Below, piece by piece: positions 1-8,911 of a DNA stretch of 32,993 nucleotides. Below the pieces are notes generated by a model, which was not told the DNA's origin, made no database searches, and worked only from the letters and a program-made list of their open reading frames with translations. Every line of letters starts with the position of its first letter. Positions within the stretch are counted from its first letter, which is position 1. The translations under genes and the position numbers were made by a program. The stretch is from Schoenoplectus triqueter (taxonomy: Eukaryota > Streptophyta > Magnoliopsida > Poales > Cyperaceae): assembly GCA_964058805.1 (NCBI GenBank), contig CAXKVV010000887.1:1-32993 (forward strand), given 5' to 3'.

Positions 1-269
1 GAGAGACTAAGAGTTAGCGAATGTGTATATATATTCTCAATATTTTTACTCATCAGATGGTTAAGATACTGTTGAGATTCGAACTCATTAAATTTACGAA
101 TCTATTTCGATCGAATTACATTGAATTCGAATTCGATTCGAAATTAATTCGAATTGGTTCGATTCGATTCGAATTGATTTCGATTTGAAATTCGAACGAA
201 TTAACTACGAATTTTTACCGAATCGAACACGATCGAATTACGAATCACGAATATTTTTACCACCCCTAA
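1..269. mobile_element. Terminal part of a hAT-like non-autonomous element
   Basis: Positions 100-260 are dense in GATTCGAATTCG-like motifs in both orientations, typical of hAT subterminal regions. The segment stops at ...TTTTTACCACCCCTA (269), whose complement begins TAGGGGTGGTAAAAA, a common form of plant hAT-type termini. The next bases (ACGGGTAC) could be one side of an 8-bp target duplication, but the other end lies outside the window, so neither the duplication nor the element length can be checked. It appears to have inserted into the left subterminal region of the larger hAT element that follows. Confidence 0.5.
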
Positions 270-858
270 CGGGTACGGGTACGAATTTTTTTTTTGCTGT
301 TTTTTTTCTTTTGTTTTTTGTTTTATAAATATATATTTTATTTTGGAATGTCGTAAAATCTGAATAATATTATTTCGGGTAAGTACAAATCTAAACGTTC
401 ATTTTAAAATAATAATATATTTTCTAAACGTTCATTTTTTCAATTATTTTAAAACAATAGATTAAATCAAAAAATAGATAAAAAATTTAAAATGAACATT
501 GAAAAATCAAATAATTTAAAATGAACGTTTAAAATATAAATAAAAAACATTTTAAATCAATTAATTTTAAAAGTAAAATATAAATAAAAATTTAGAAAAT
601 CAATTACTTTAAAAATAATTTTAAATTATTTTAAAAAAATAGATTAAAAAATAAAACTTACACTCCTCCTTTATTCCGGGCTTGGGACCGGCTATGTAAA
701 ATAACATAGACGGAGTTCTAACTTTTTTTTTGTTAGTAGTTTTCTTTAAAATGAATAATTTAAAAACTAATTGAAATATTTAGAAATTTATAATTTAAAA
801 AATAGCTATAAAAATTAAAGGAGGTTAGAGATTAATACCGACACTGTCTTTTACCTAT
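270..858. mobile_element. Left (3') subterminal region of the large hAT element
   Basis: This AT-rich stretch lies downstream of the minus-strand transposase remnant. It opens with CGGGTACGGGTACG, the same motif that crowds the element's right end near 10330-10480. A 13-bp inverted pair AAACGTTCATTTT / AAAATGAACGTTT lies at about 393 and 514. A GC-richer island at 661-718 contains the minus-strand phrase CCGGTCCCAAGCCCGG, which I associate with plant non-LTR retrotransposons, but 60 bp is too little to classify. No coding sequence is seen. Confidence 0.45.
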
Positions 859-1524
859 CTAATAGTTTGCATTCATGTACCATTGCTCGCTCTCTTCTGC
901 ACCGTCTAAATCTGAATTATAACCCGGCCGCGGCTCGGTACCGTTTTCTTCAGTCTCGACTTCTGATGATTGTGGTTGATCTCGATATTGATTGCACTCC
1001 TCAGCATCAATCCAATCTTTCAAGCACACAAGTCTCTCAAAAATATGTGCACCCAACTTACTATGTTTATCGGAGAGAATCATGTTCGCCGAACTAAAGC
1101 AACTTTCAGAAGGGACAGTTGACACGGGTACGGCAAATACGTCGCGGGCCATCATCGCCAGCGTTGGATAGCCCCTTGCATTTCTTTTCCACCATGTCAT
1201 GATGTCAACATCTTCATTTTCATTGAGCATCGACATATAGCTCAATAACTCATTTGTGGATGTGTGCGGTATGCTTTCCAATTGAAAATCTGCTAACAAT
1301 CCACCACTGCTAGTGCTCCTGGAAGTGAAACTATTAAATATTTAGTCTCTTCTTTGATAATTTTGTGGATAATTGGGTGGTGACATTTGAGAGAAAATAT
1401 CAAGATAATTTTGTGGATAATTGGGTGGTGGCATTTGTTCATAGTTAGACGGTATGCTTGGGCCAAAAAGGTTTTCAAAAAATCTCGCGGCTTCTTCTTG
1501 CACTTGTTCGTTATAACTTGACAT
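859..1524 (-). pseudogene. hAT transposase, internally deleted (N-terminus joined to C-terminal dimerisation domain)
   Basis: One minus-strand frame starts with ATG at 1524 (MSSYNEQVQEEAARFFEN...), meets a single stop at 1342-1344, and continues in the same frame through STSSGGLLADFQ to a C-terminal hAT dimerisation domain ending at 859. Visible domain features are the WWKRN...YPTLAMMARDVFAVPVSTVPSE block, the CFSS motif and the LVCLKDWI tail. Together they make about 220 codons, whereas autonomous Ac-like transposases run to roughly 600-800, so the central BED-finger and RNase-H catalytic parts are missing. The N-terminal part carries a 47-bp tandem duplication encoding PPNYPQNY twice. It cannot encode an active transposase. 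hAT membership is secure; the deletion history is inferred. Confidence 0.8.
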
Positions 1525-1908
1525 TTTTAAAATTTAACATATTTAAAAAAATTCAAAATAATTTAATAAATAAAATCTAACATATTTATTTTTAATAGCT
1601 TATCTATGAAATTTAATGGTTGCCTTTTGGGCCAGTTACTATTACACACGAAATAACAACCAGATAAGTTCCCAGAAAAACCAGGGATCACAAAGGATAC
1701 GCTACGAGTTCCGATTTTCCTAGACAGAACTTTCTTTAGACATTGTGTTTTCATAATATTGCAACAGTTCTTACTAGAGAAACCATTAAAACGTCATAAA
1801 TAACCTATTAAAAATAAATAATCTAACAATCTATACAAATTAAATCTAACATACAATTTAAATTTTAAATTAAATCTAACAAAATTAAATCTAAAGTGAA
1901 TTATATGT
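1525..1908. mobile_element. Upstream flank of the hAT transposase remnant
   Basis: This AT-rich DNA sits 5' of the transposase start. It contains ATAACCTATTAAAAATAAAT and AAATCTAACATATTT phrases that recur in the tandem repeats at 8985-10030, so both segments probably belong to one hAT element now split by the 1909-8911 insertion. Within it, 1613-1790 is bounded by a perfect 10-bp inverted repeat (TTTAATGGTT / AACCATTAAA) around 178 bp of less AT-rich sequence, possibly a small MITE. Confidence 0.45.
1613..1790. mobile_element. Possible 178-bp MITE with 10-bp terminal inverted repeats
   Basis: TTTAATGGTT at the left and AACCATTAAA at the right are exact reverse complements. The enclosed sequence differs in composition from the AT-rich flanks. 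If the element proper is ATGGTT...AACCAT, a TA dinucleotide flanks both sides, as for Tc1/mariner-type MITEs. The short inverted repeat could arise by chance in such DNA. Confidence 0.25.
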
Positions 1909-2081
1909 TGTGCGACCCTTTTTCGCGCGCTCCGCACCGTCGCTGGGCGATGGGATGCGGAAGAAGGACACGGAGATCCCTCCCAAGCGTGCATCTGTTA
2001 AGTGCCGGCTGATTCTGCCGTTTAGAGAGATTTGGATGCACATTTAGGGGGTTTTTAGTGATTGTGAGTTCTTGTAGATTC

Positions 2082-2103
2082 CGGTGGGCGCAAGCCCCCA
2101 CCG
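2082..2103. other. GC-rich hairpin with GCAA loop
   Basis: CGGTGGGC-GCAA-GCCCCCACCG folds into a GC stem with a two-base CC bulge and a GCAA loop, which is of the GNRA class in RNA. It stands out in otherwise AT-rich sequence just before the hairpin array that starts at 2225. No function is assigned. Confidence 0.4.
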
Positions 2104-2224
2104 TTAATTACCCTGGGCTACTAACCTCGAGGCACCTCTGGATCTTTGAAAGGGAGAAGCAAATAGTATAATTAAATGATGGTCAAGTGGTCGTCTGGGT
2201 TCACAAAAGGGGTCGATTCCAAGG

Positions 2225-3014
2225 AAGACGAACCTACTACAGATCGGTTCAGTCTTTACCGCTTCAAGAGATAACTTTACTACAGATCAGATTAATCTCT
2301 TTGAAGGGGTTCGAGGTGAGTCTACTACAGAACGACTCAACCTCAGTTCATCTAGAAAATGAACCTACTTCAGAACGGTTCACAGTTGATCCTATGGAAG
2401 ATGAACCTACTACAGGTCGGTTCGAGAGATAGCCTTACTACAGATCAGGTCAATCTCTTCAGGGGGCTTGAGGTGAGTCTACTACAGAACGACTCGACCT
2501 CAGTTTATCTAGAAAATGAACCTACTTCAGAACGGTTCATAGTTGATCTCATGGAAGACGAACCTACTACAGATCGGTTCAGTCTATACCGCCTCGAGAG
2601 ATAACCTTACTACAGATCAGATTAATCTCTTCAGAGGGGCTTGAGGTGAGTCTACTGCAGAACGACTCAACCTCAGTTGATCTAGAAGATAAACCTACTA
2701 CAGAACGGTTCAATCTTAACTAGTCAACAACCAATCACACAAAATACAACTCGAAGCACTGAGCCGGTTGATCTTGAGGTTGGTGAATCAGGAGAAGGGT
2801 GGATTTGGCCCACGTGTTTCTTCTCACCGATCTTCTAGATCATGAATTCGAAGCACTAAGCCGATTCATAAACCTAGGAACACAATTGCACACAATGTCA
2901 AACCTGAAGCACTGAGCCAGCTTAACATTGAGGCATGTGTTAGTGAAGGAACCTACTACAGAACGGTTCACGTTCACTGTTTTGTGGATGAATCTACTAC
3001 AGAATGATTCAATC
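2225..3014. repeat. Tandem array of ~14 hairpins with a constant loop and covarying stems
   Basis: Three higher-order units start at 2224, 2397 and 2554 (173, 157 and ~160 bp); decayed members lie at 2942-2978 and 2987-3014. Each hairpin has a loop close to TACTACAGAAC or TACTACAGATC. Inner stem pairs include GAACC/GGTTC (2230-2250, 2361-2381, 2403-2423, 2518-2538, 2560-2580, 2949-2969), GAGTC/GACTC (2318-2338, 2475-2495, 2648-2668) and GAATC/GATTC (2990-3010). In most copies one unpaired A follows the 3' inner arm, and an outer stem continues: AAGAC/GTCTT, GAGGT/ACCTC, GAGAT/ATCTC, GAT/ATC, AAGAT/ATCTT or AGTGAA/TTCACT. The three GAGAT/ATCTC copies have imperfect inner arms, and the two GAACC copies ending at 2381 and 2538 plus the one at 2403 lack a clear outer stem. 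The loop is constant while both arms change together. I do not recognise the family. Confidence 0.75.
2755..2935. repeat. Three degenerate copies of a GAAGCACTGAGCC motif with paired flanks
   Basis: CGAAGCACTGAGCCG near 2753, CGAAGCACTAAGCCG near 2849 and TGAAGCACTGAGCCA near 2908 each sit between short inverted arms: CAAC/GTTG, ATGAAT/ATTCAT, and (outer) CAATGT/ACATTG. This is a second loop class within the hairpin array, again with a constant centre and changing, mostly complementary arms. The short arms make the pairing weaker evidence than in the main array. Confidence 0.45.
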
Positions 3015-3084
3015 TCACCATCTCGGGAAATGAACCAGAAGACAAACTTATCGACGGATGAGTTTAGCCTTACTAGCTCAAATG

Positions 3085-3600
3085 GTCATGAATTACTTGT
3101 TCATGACACCGAGTCGTTAAGATGTCACTTCTCTCGGACATCGTAATGTTCATATCTCTTAGAGTCGACATATCTCTCCATGTTGATGTCGCAGCCTTGG
3201 TTATTCTTCAACGAGCGTCAAGATGTTCTTGTCCCGACTAACCATTCTAAATGTTGCATTACTTGTGCAAAATCACTATGTTGCTCTACACCCCTTGTGT
3301 GAGCGTATTTAGTCACGAGTCATTTGTTCATGGTAATGAGTCATTAAGATGTCACTTCTCTCGGACATCTTAATGTTCTTCTTCCTCAAAGTCGACATAT
3401 CTCTCCATGTTGATGTCGCAGCTTTGGTCATTCTTCAACAAGCGTCAAGATATTCTTATCTCGACATATCTTCTCATATTGCTGTCGAAGCCTCAGTTAT
3501 TCTTCGTCAAGATATTCTTGTCTCGACTAATCGCTCTAAATATCGCATTATGTGTACAAAAATCATCGTGTTGCTCTACATCCCTTGTGTGAGCATATTT
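3085..3600. repeat. Duplicated hairpin-rich block
   Basis: The block from about 3100 to 3305 is repeated in direct orientation at about 3330-3600; the offset is 227 bp at the start and 290 bp at the end because the second copy has an internal ~63-bp duplication. Short inverted repeats fill it: GTCATGAA/TTCATGAC (3085-3107), CATTAAGATGTC/GACATCTTAATG around the loop ACTTCTCTCG (3342-3375, 12 bp perfect; first-copy version 3115-3148 with imperfect outer pairing), CGACAT/ATGTCG, TCGACA/TGTCGA and CAAGA/TCTTG. No protein is supported; the open frames here are incidental. Confidence 0.6.
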
Positions 3601-4870
3601 GTTCACTTCAAAAAAATATAAAAGAGATTATTACATAATATCTTTCATTATTATCTCTATTATAAAGGTGAATTCATTTTCATTTTTGAACTCTATTTAT
3701 TTCTGTAGAAAATTATTTACAAAAAGAATAGGAAATGGGTTAGCTATTAATTAGAATTTTATTTATATTTTTGAGATTTTATAATAGCTATAGTAATAGA
3801 ATTTTATTTTTATTATTTCTAAACTCTATTTGTTTTGTAGAAAATAATTTACAAAATAATAGAAAATGAACTAGCTATGATTTTATTTATATTTTTAGGA
3901 TATTTATAATAACCAAAGTAATAGGATTTTATTACCATATTTTGTTATCTTGAAATACTATTTATCTTGTAAGAATTATTTTACAAAACAAAAGATGAAT
4001 TAGCTATGTTGTTTTTTTTTATTTTTTTATTTTTTATTTTTAGGATCTATAATAGCTAGGAAGAAATCATTATTAATATTCTATTCTATTTATGATAGTT
4101 TTCATTATATTTTTATTATTTTTATTTATTATCTATAGAAAAATATAAGATTTTGTTTTATTATTATCATTATTATTTGAAATAGCCATAAAGAATGAAA
4201 TTCATTATTTCCTTTATTACAACTATTATTTTTATTGTATTTTATTCATCAAAAATATTCTCATTATTAATATTTCTTTGAGCAGAAAGTAATAACATTT
4301 TATTATTATTATTGTATTCTATTCAATTTTTAGAAAATAACCAAAGGGATACAATCTATTTTATTATATGATTTTATTATTATACTATTTATTCTAGAAT
4401 AAGATGTATTTATTATCTACCATCATGATTATTTATTTATGTATATTTTTATTTATTTTTATTTATTTTTTTAGAAAAGATTAATATGATATTTATTTGA
4501 TTTTATTATTTATCCTTTTTTTTATTAAAGAATAGGACCAATCTCATTATTTATTATTGCATATTATTATTGTCATTATTATTTCATGAAAAATCACTTG
4601 AAAAATCAGCAAAATATGTCTAATTATTATTTATGATTTTAGTTGAATTTTTGGAATTTTTATAATATTTAAAATGACAAGTCAAAGCTAAGTCAAATAT
4701 GTCAATACATGTAATGTCTTTTGCTTTTAAATTGTTTTAATATGATAATATCTTTTAAATTGAAATATTATTATATAGAAAAATACTATGAAAAATAAGG
4801 AAATTTTAGAAATAAATTTGGGTTAATTTGGAGTTTAGGAACATTTTCAAATGATTTATTTACTCTATAC
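3601..4870. other. AT-rich stretch without recognisable feature
   Basis: About 1.3 kb dominated by TTATTATTATT and ATTTTTATTT runs, with the phrase GAAAATGAACTAGCTATGATTTTATTTATATTTTT recurring loosely (3730, 3860, 3985), shown here only as a decayed ~120-bp tandem pattern. No open frame, RNA gene or terminal repeat is seen. Confidence 0.5.
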
Positions 4871-6510
4871 TATTAATATTCTGTTATTATTTAATTAATG
4901 GGCTCAATCTGGGCCTTCAGATTTGTATTGAGATTAACACAACTCTTTTATTTAACTTTCATACTCATCTGGACCGCTGGATTAAATTAAGATTTGCACC
5001 GAATGGATCAAAGGCCCAGATTGATTCATGCTTTAATTTTCTAAATGTTCAATAGCCCAGATCCTTTGGATTTATCTCAAGATTCGTGTGATTCTTTGAG
5101 ATTTGTGTAGAGAGCATCTCCTTCTGTCTTCCTTCCCCGTGCTTTGAGATGCGCACTGGATAAGCGATCTTGGTACTCCGGCGGCCTGATCGGAGATCGG
5201 CTATTGCCTGCAGCGTCGCCTTGATATGAAGAGCTAGTCTATACCCTCAGATCATACATCGGTGCGGTGGATCGTCGGCGCCACCATGATCAATGGACTG
5301 ACTCGTACCGTTTTGGTACCGAATTCATTTCCGATTGAATTAAGTCAATTCCAGATCAATTTCTAGCGTTTCTTGATTTGTCTATGCAATTCTAAACCTC
5401 AATTAACATCATTGATGATTTACTTACTGTAATTATCTATATTCCTTCTTGATTCATTACGGGATACTGACTCATGGTTGATACCGATCGGCAATTCAAT
5501 ACTATATTCCATATTTCCAGTCAATTGCCAAGAATTACTTGATCTTGTTGATATGAAACTCATCGCCTATGTAATGCATTTCAGTTAAAGCATATAGCTT
5601 GATCAATTGGGGCGCTTTCAAGTGTTTTTGCATTACTGGTTTTGAGTCCCAGCGATTAGCTCCAAAATTTCCATCAATTACTTGATTAGAAGTTGAATTC
5701 TTGGAACAACTGCTTGGAAATATAGTGACTAAGAGGTCAGTGACCTTCGATTAGTCCATCATCCATGATTAGTGCTAGGAGATTATATAATCTTCGACTA
5801 GCTTTTCTGGCAAATCGATTCAGTCTCTTGATTACTTAATTAACCAAGATAAAGGCAAGAAAATAAAACAAGGAGGATCTAAATAGTGAGGCGACAGCTC
5901 AAGGAAAAGATTCAATCAAGAAAGTTAAGAAATTCAATTGAATTGAAAAGAAAATTTGCGAAAATGCAAGTAACAGTACTAAAAGTTCTGAAATTACTCA
6001 AAATTGAGCACAATTACAACTCAAACTCTCTATTTACAATGAGTACACTCACCTTTCCTTCTTCTCTGTAGTTCTGAGCTCTTGGATTGATTGTTAATGG
6101 TGGAAAAGGGTGACTGTTTGCCAAGTTCTCAACACTTGTTGAGATCAATTGGCCTTCTAGCTTCTCACTTGCTCTCTAAATCTCTCAGGTGATCTTACAG
6201 GGGTTGTTAGGATTGTGTATATGCTGGTTGTTCTTGTTTCTATCCACTGGGTTGAGGGTTTATATAGAAATCCATTGGTTGACCGATTTTGACCACTCCA
6301 ATCCAATTGCACATGGTGCATTATATCCTTCACTCCAACTGCTTCCTTGTGTGCCTTATGGTTCACTGAAACAGGTTTTTAATTGCTTGACTCAGGTGTA
6401 ACTGCCTAGAGGTTGTTAAGCTTTCCATTTATTTACTGATTTGCCACTATTCGGCCTTCACACTCTTGCAAGCTTCTCTAGCCCCTTCTAGATCTTTCCA
6501 GGCCTTATAT
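4871..6510. other. Non-coding part of the 7-kb insertion with a 14-bp inverted repeat
   Basis: TCAATCTGGGCCTT (4904-4917) and AAGGCCCAGATTGA (5011-5024) are perfect reverse complements separated by 93 bp. GC content rises at 5110-5300, where the sequence resembles a plant leader or exon but has no open frame I can place. The remainder to 6510 holds no recognisable coding sequence. Confidence 0.4.
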
Positions 6511-6516
6511 TATGCC

Positions 6517-6524
6517 TATATAAA
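6517..6524 (+). promoter_or_regulatory. TATA box followed by a leader-like region
   Basis: TATATAAA is followed by about 500 bp of CT- and CA-rich, pyrimidine-biased sequence of the kind seen in plant 5' leaders, reaching an ATG at 7036. If the surrounding 7-kb insertion is an LTR, this would mark the U3/R boundary near 6545. No transcript evidence is available. Confidence 0.4.
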
Positions 6525-7035
6525 CTGCTAGCATGCTCCCTTAGCTCCATTTTACAGAATTGATCTCAATTCACATCTTCTCCTCCATTACAAGCTACAA
6601 ACAAGTTTCAAGCTTTCATCTCGATTCCTTGCTTGTTTCTTCTACCTCAAGGCTTCAACATTATCAATTCAGTGTCAGGCAACTCTTTGTGCTCTTACCT
6701 AGTCGATTTGCAAGCTCCATCACAGTGTTTGATCAACTCACCTCTAGGCCGAGTTGTGAGTTGGTGCAACTCTTACATCCAACACTCAACTCTTCTCAAT
6801 TATCACTCTAACACCATCGCCTGAGGTTCTAGAAGCTCTCCCAGCCATCAATTGCAAGTTTCAAGCTTCAATTGGCAAGTTCAAAGTTTTGACCCGAGGT
6901 ATTACTTCTTGCTATTTCTCTCTATGTGTTTCATTAATTCAAGACCTAACTGGATACACATGATCTCCTTTTCATGTTGTAATTGAATCTAGAAACAATC
7001 GATCTGAAGTTCAACCCTTTGCTTGATCTCCATTA

Positions 7036-7209
7036 ATGTCGCCTTCAAACTCTTCTGTTATCGCGAGGAAGAAGAAGAAGAGGAAGCAAAGGGAGGGAGC
7101 GGGTCCTTCAGCGCCTGCGCCTGGCGTACGTGAGCCGAGGCAAAGAAGAAGGAAGGTGCAGAGACAGGAGCCGAGTGAGCCAGGTACACACTTTCTTTTA
7201 TTCTAAATT
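7036..7209 (+). CDS. Short basic ORF of unknown function
   Basis: The ATG opens a 57-codon frame: MSPSNSSVIARKKKKRKQRE, then a Pro/Ala-rich stretch and an Arg-rich stretch (RQRRRKVQRQEP), ending at TAA 7207-7209. It lies about 510 bp after a TATA box. The last codons pass a possible splice donor (CCAG|GTACAC near 7181), so it may be a first exon rather than a complete protein. A basic, proline-rich start could suit a nucleic-acid-binding (gag-like) product, but there is no domain to prove it. Confidence 0.25.
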
Positions 7210-7437
7210 TAAATCTCCGCAGATATTTCCACATAGAACTGGCTTGTAGTTTGCTTATGCACCATAGATTCATAGATCTGACGATGGGCCCCATCTGTAA
7301 GATTACTGAGTCTAGGCTTATAGTAATTGATTAGTGATTGATTAGTGCATGATTAGGGTTAATTGATACGATTTGGCATGATCTGATTGGCTCATTAGTT
7401 TAATCACCTTCCTTTTATCTCTGATTACTCACTAACT

Positions 7438-7690
7438 GATGCTGAGGTGGCCTTATGGTATGGTGCCATATGGCACAGATCTGGGTGAGGTGGCCTCCTC
7501 TGGCTGCGCCATATGGCATGGAGAGGATGAGGTGGCCCTGTGGTGTGATGCCATGTGGCACTAGGGTGGTGAGGTGGCCCACTGACTGTCTGCCACGTGG
7601 CACTGAGGTGGGGCCCACCTGTCAGTGACTCATACCAGGGTGGGGCCCACTTGCTGACATGGCCCAATGAGAGGCTGCCACGTGGCACAC
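7438..7690. repeat. 42-bp-phased array of 12-bp palindromes including G-boxes
   Basis: Five palindromes are spaced 43, 42, 42 and 85 bp apart: TGCCATATGGCA (7464-7475), CGCCATATGGCA (7507-7518), TGCCATGTGGCA (7549-7560), TGCCACGTGGCA (7591-7602) and TGCCACGTGGCA (7676-7687). They are separated by GAGGTGGCC and GGGCCCAC phrases. The last two contain CACGTG, the plant G-box core bound by bZIP and bHLH factors. The open frames crossing this array are repeat-driven and not called as genes. Confidence 0.6.
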
Positions 7691-8099
7691 CCTCTCTCTT
7701 CACTTATTTTATACCTTCTGTGTTTCTTGCACCCAGTTTGTACCCAGAGCCGCTATTATCTCCAACTTGTACCCAGAGTTGCCTTGATCAAATCTCAGCC
7801 TTTGATTAATCCATTTATTCTGCTTTCATCTTCCCTGAATTTATTTTAATAGCTCCACTCATCTAAAAATCATGAAAATTTCACCAAAAATCCCTAAAAT
7901 CATGATGATCACCCCTGTAATTTTTAATTCCATTTTTACCCCTGTCTCTCTGAATTAAAAATTCTTTTGTCAAATAAACCCTATTATTTCTTCTGAATTA
8001 ATCCCAGATTTCATTTGTAGCTCAGTGTCTCTGCCAATTATCTCTCTCTTGCAGAAACCACCCTAACTAAATACCAATTAGACTTATATTGATATTCAT

Positions 8100-8340
8100 T
8101 AGGGTTTGATCTGATCAACAGTTGATTACATGTCAATAGTTGATACAAATCTAGACTTGATCAGATGGTTGCTCTCAGCTTTGGCACCTGATCAGTCTTG
8201 TGAAATTGACTTTCAATCCCTTAACATGAGGGTGACTTGGTCAAAGAACTGACTACTTATCAGTAATTGACACAAATCAAAGCACGATTAGGTGGTTGCT
8301 CACAGCTTTGGCACCAGGTCAGCCTTGAAAGCAAAATCAC
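8100..8340. repeat. Diverged ~127-bp tandem duplication
   Basis: GGTTGCTCTCAGCTTTGGCACC at about 8167 recurs as GGTTGCTCACAGCTTTGGCACC at 8294, with similar flanks (TTGATACAAATC / TTGACACAAATC and GATCAGTCTTG / GGTCAGCCTTG). No coding potential is seen in this part or in the remaining non-coding DNA to 8911. Confidence 0.55.
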
Positions 8341-8633
8341 ATTTGAAATTTCTCATGATTGGTTGTATCAGAATACTAGCTTGGCATTGACATCATTTCA
8401 TGTGGCATAGGGATTATACTATTTCAGCTCCTCTCTAGGGTTAGCTCCAAGGGCAGATTTTTAGGGTTTAACTCTGACTCCCTTGATAGTTGGTCACTGA
8501 GGTGTGGGGCCCACCTGTCAGTAAAAATTGGTCACATGAATGACCTATCAGATAGGCTAGGTTTATGTTGCTAGAGCCGTCTACACGGGACTACCAGGTG
8601 GGTCCCCTTTGTCAGAAAAGATATAATCACATG

Positions 8634-8681
8634 GTGACACCCGAGAGATCTCTTCTCTCCCTCGATCCTCTCGGCTGTCAC
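8634..8681. other. 14-bp-arm hairpin
   Basis: GTGACACCCGAGAG and CTCTCGGCTGTCAC pair with one mismatch around a 20-base CT-rich loop. It lies near the right end of the 7-kb insertion; a role is not known. Confidence 0.45.
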
Positions 8682-8911
8682 TCATGCTGAGTGGATAGAG
8701 AATAGTGGGGTATTTATACTCTTCACTTCATGCCCAGAATTCCGTTGTGGGACTAATGGATTCATTCCGGGGTTAGGCAGCGACCTCTTCTGATTAGTGG
8801 GTCATCTCTTCCTTGCTTTCTCTTCTTCTCTCTTCTTATGATTTATCATTAATCATCGATTTATTTTCATTTATTCATCTACTCATCCTTGAAATTTTTC
8901 AAGGGAAAACA

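Larger units (their letters stand above)
1909..8911. mobile_element. 7.0-kb TG...CA insertion with 5-bp target duplication (possible giant solo LTR)
   Basis: The segment begins TGTGCGACCC and ends GGGAAAACA. TATGT lies immediately before (1904-1908) and after (8912-8916). TG/CA ends and a 5-bp duplication are the hallmarks of LTR retrotransposon integration. The flanking sequences on both sides share motifs of one hAT element, supporting an insertion. No pair of long direct repeats is seen inside, and no gag, protease, reverse transcriptase or integrase is recognisable, so it would be a solo LTR of unusual size or another kind of element. A TATA box at 6517 and internal tandem arrays fit an LTR-like control region. 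With short boundary signals, chance agreement is possible. Confidence 0.45.

Noticed and set aside
75..105. B-box-like GAGATTCGAACTC near the window start
   Set aside because: No A box, cloverleaf or element boundaries are visible; a tRNA or SINE cannot be supported.
661..718. CCGGTCCCAAGCCCGG phrase as a LINE fragment
   Set aside because: It is about 60 bp with no adjacent endonuclease or reverse transcriptase sequence; mentioned only within the flanking feature.
2225..2720. CRISPR-like array
   Set aside because: The regular repeats superficially suggest one, but the DNA is plant nuclear, the spacers are not unique, and the variable parts are complementary stem arms.
2187..3146. Plus-strand open frames with EPTSERF-like repeats as a protein-coding gene
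   Set aside because: Frames are short, overlap in different phases and are interrupted; the constant feature is the hairpin rather than the reading frame. Kept only as an alternative reading.
7415..7849. Overlapping open frames on both strands
   Set aside because: They come from the 42-bp palindrome array; frames on both strands and low-complexity sequence argue against coding.
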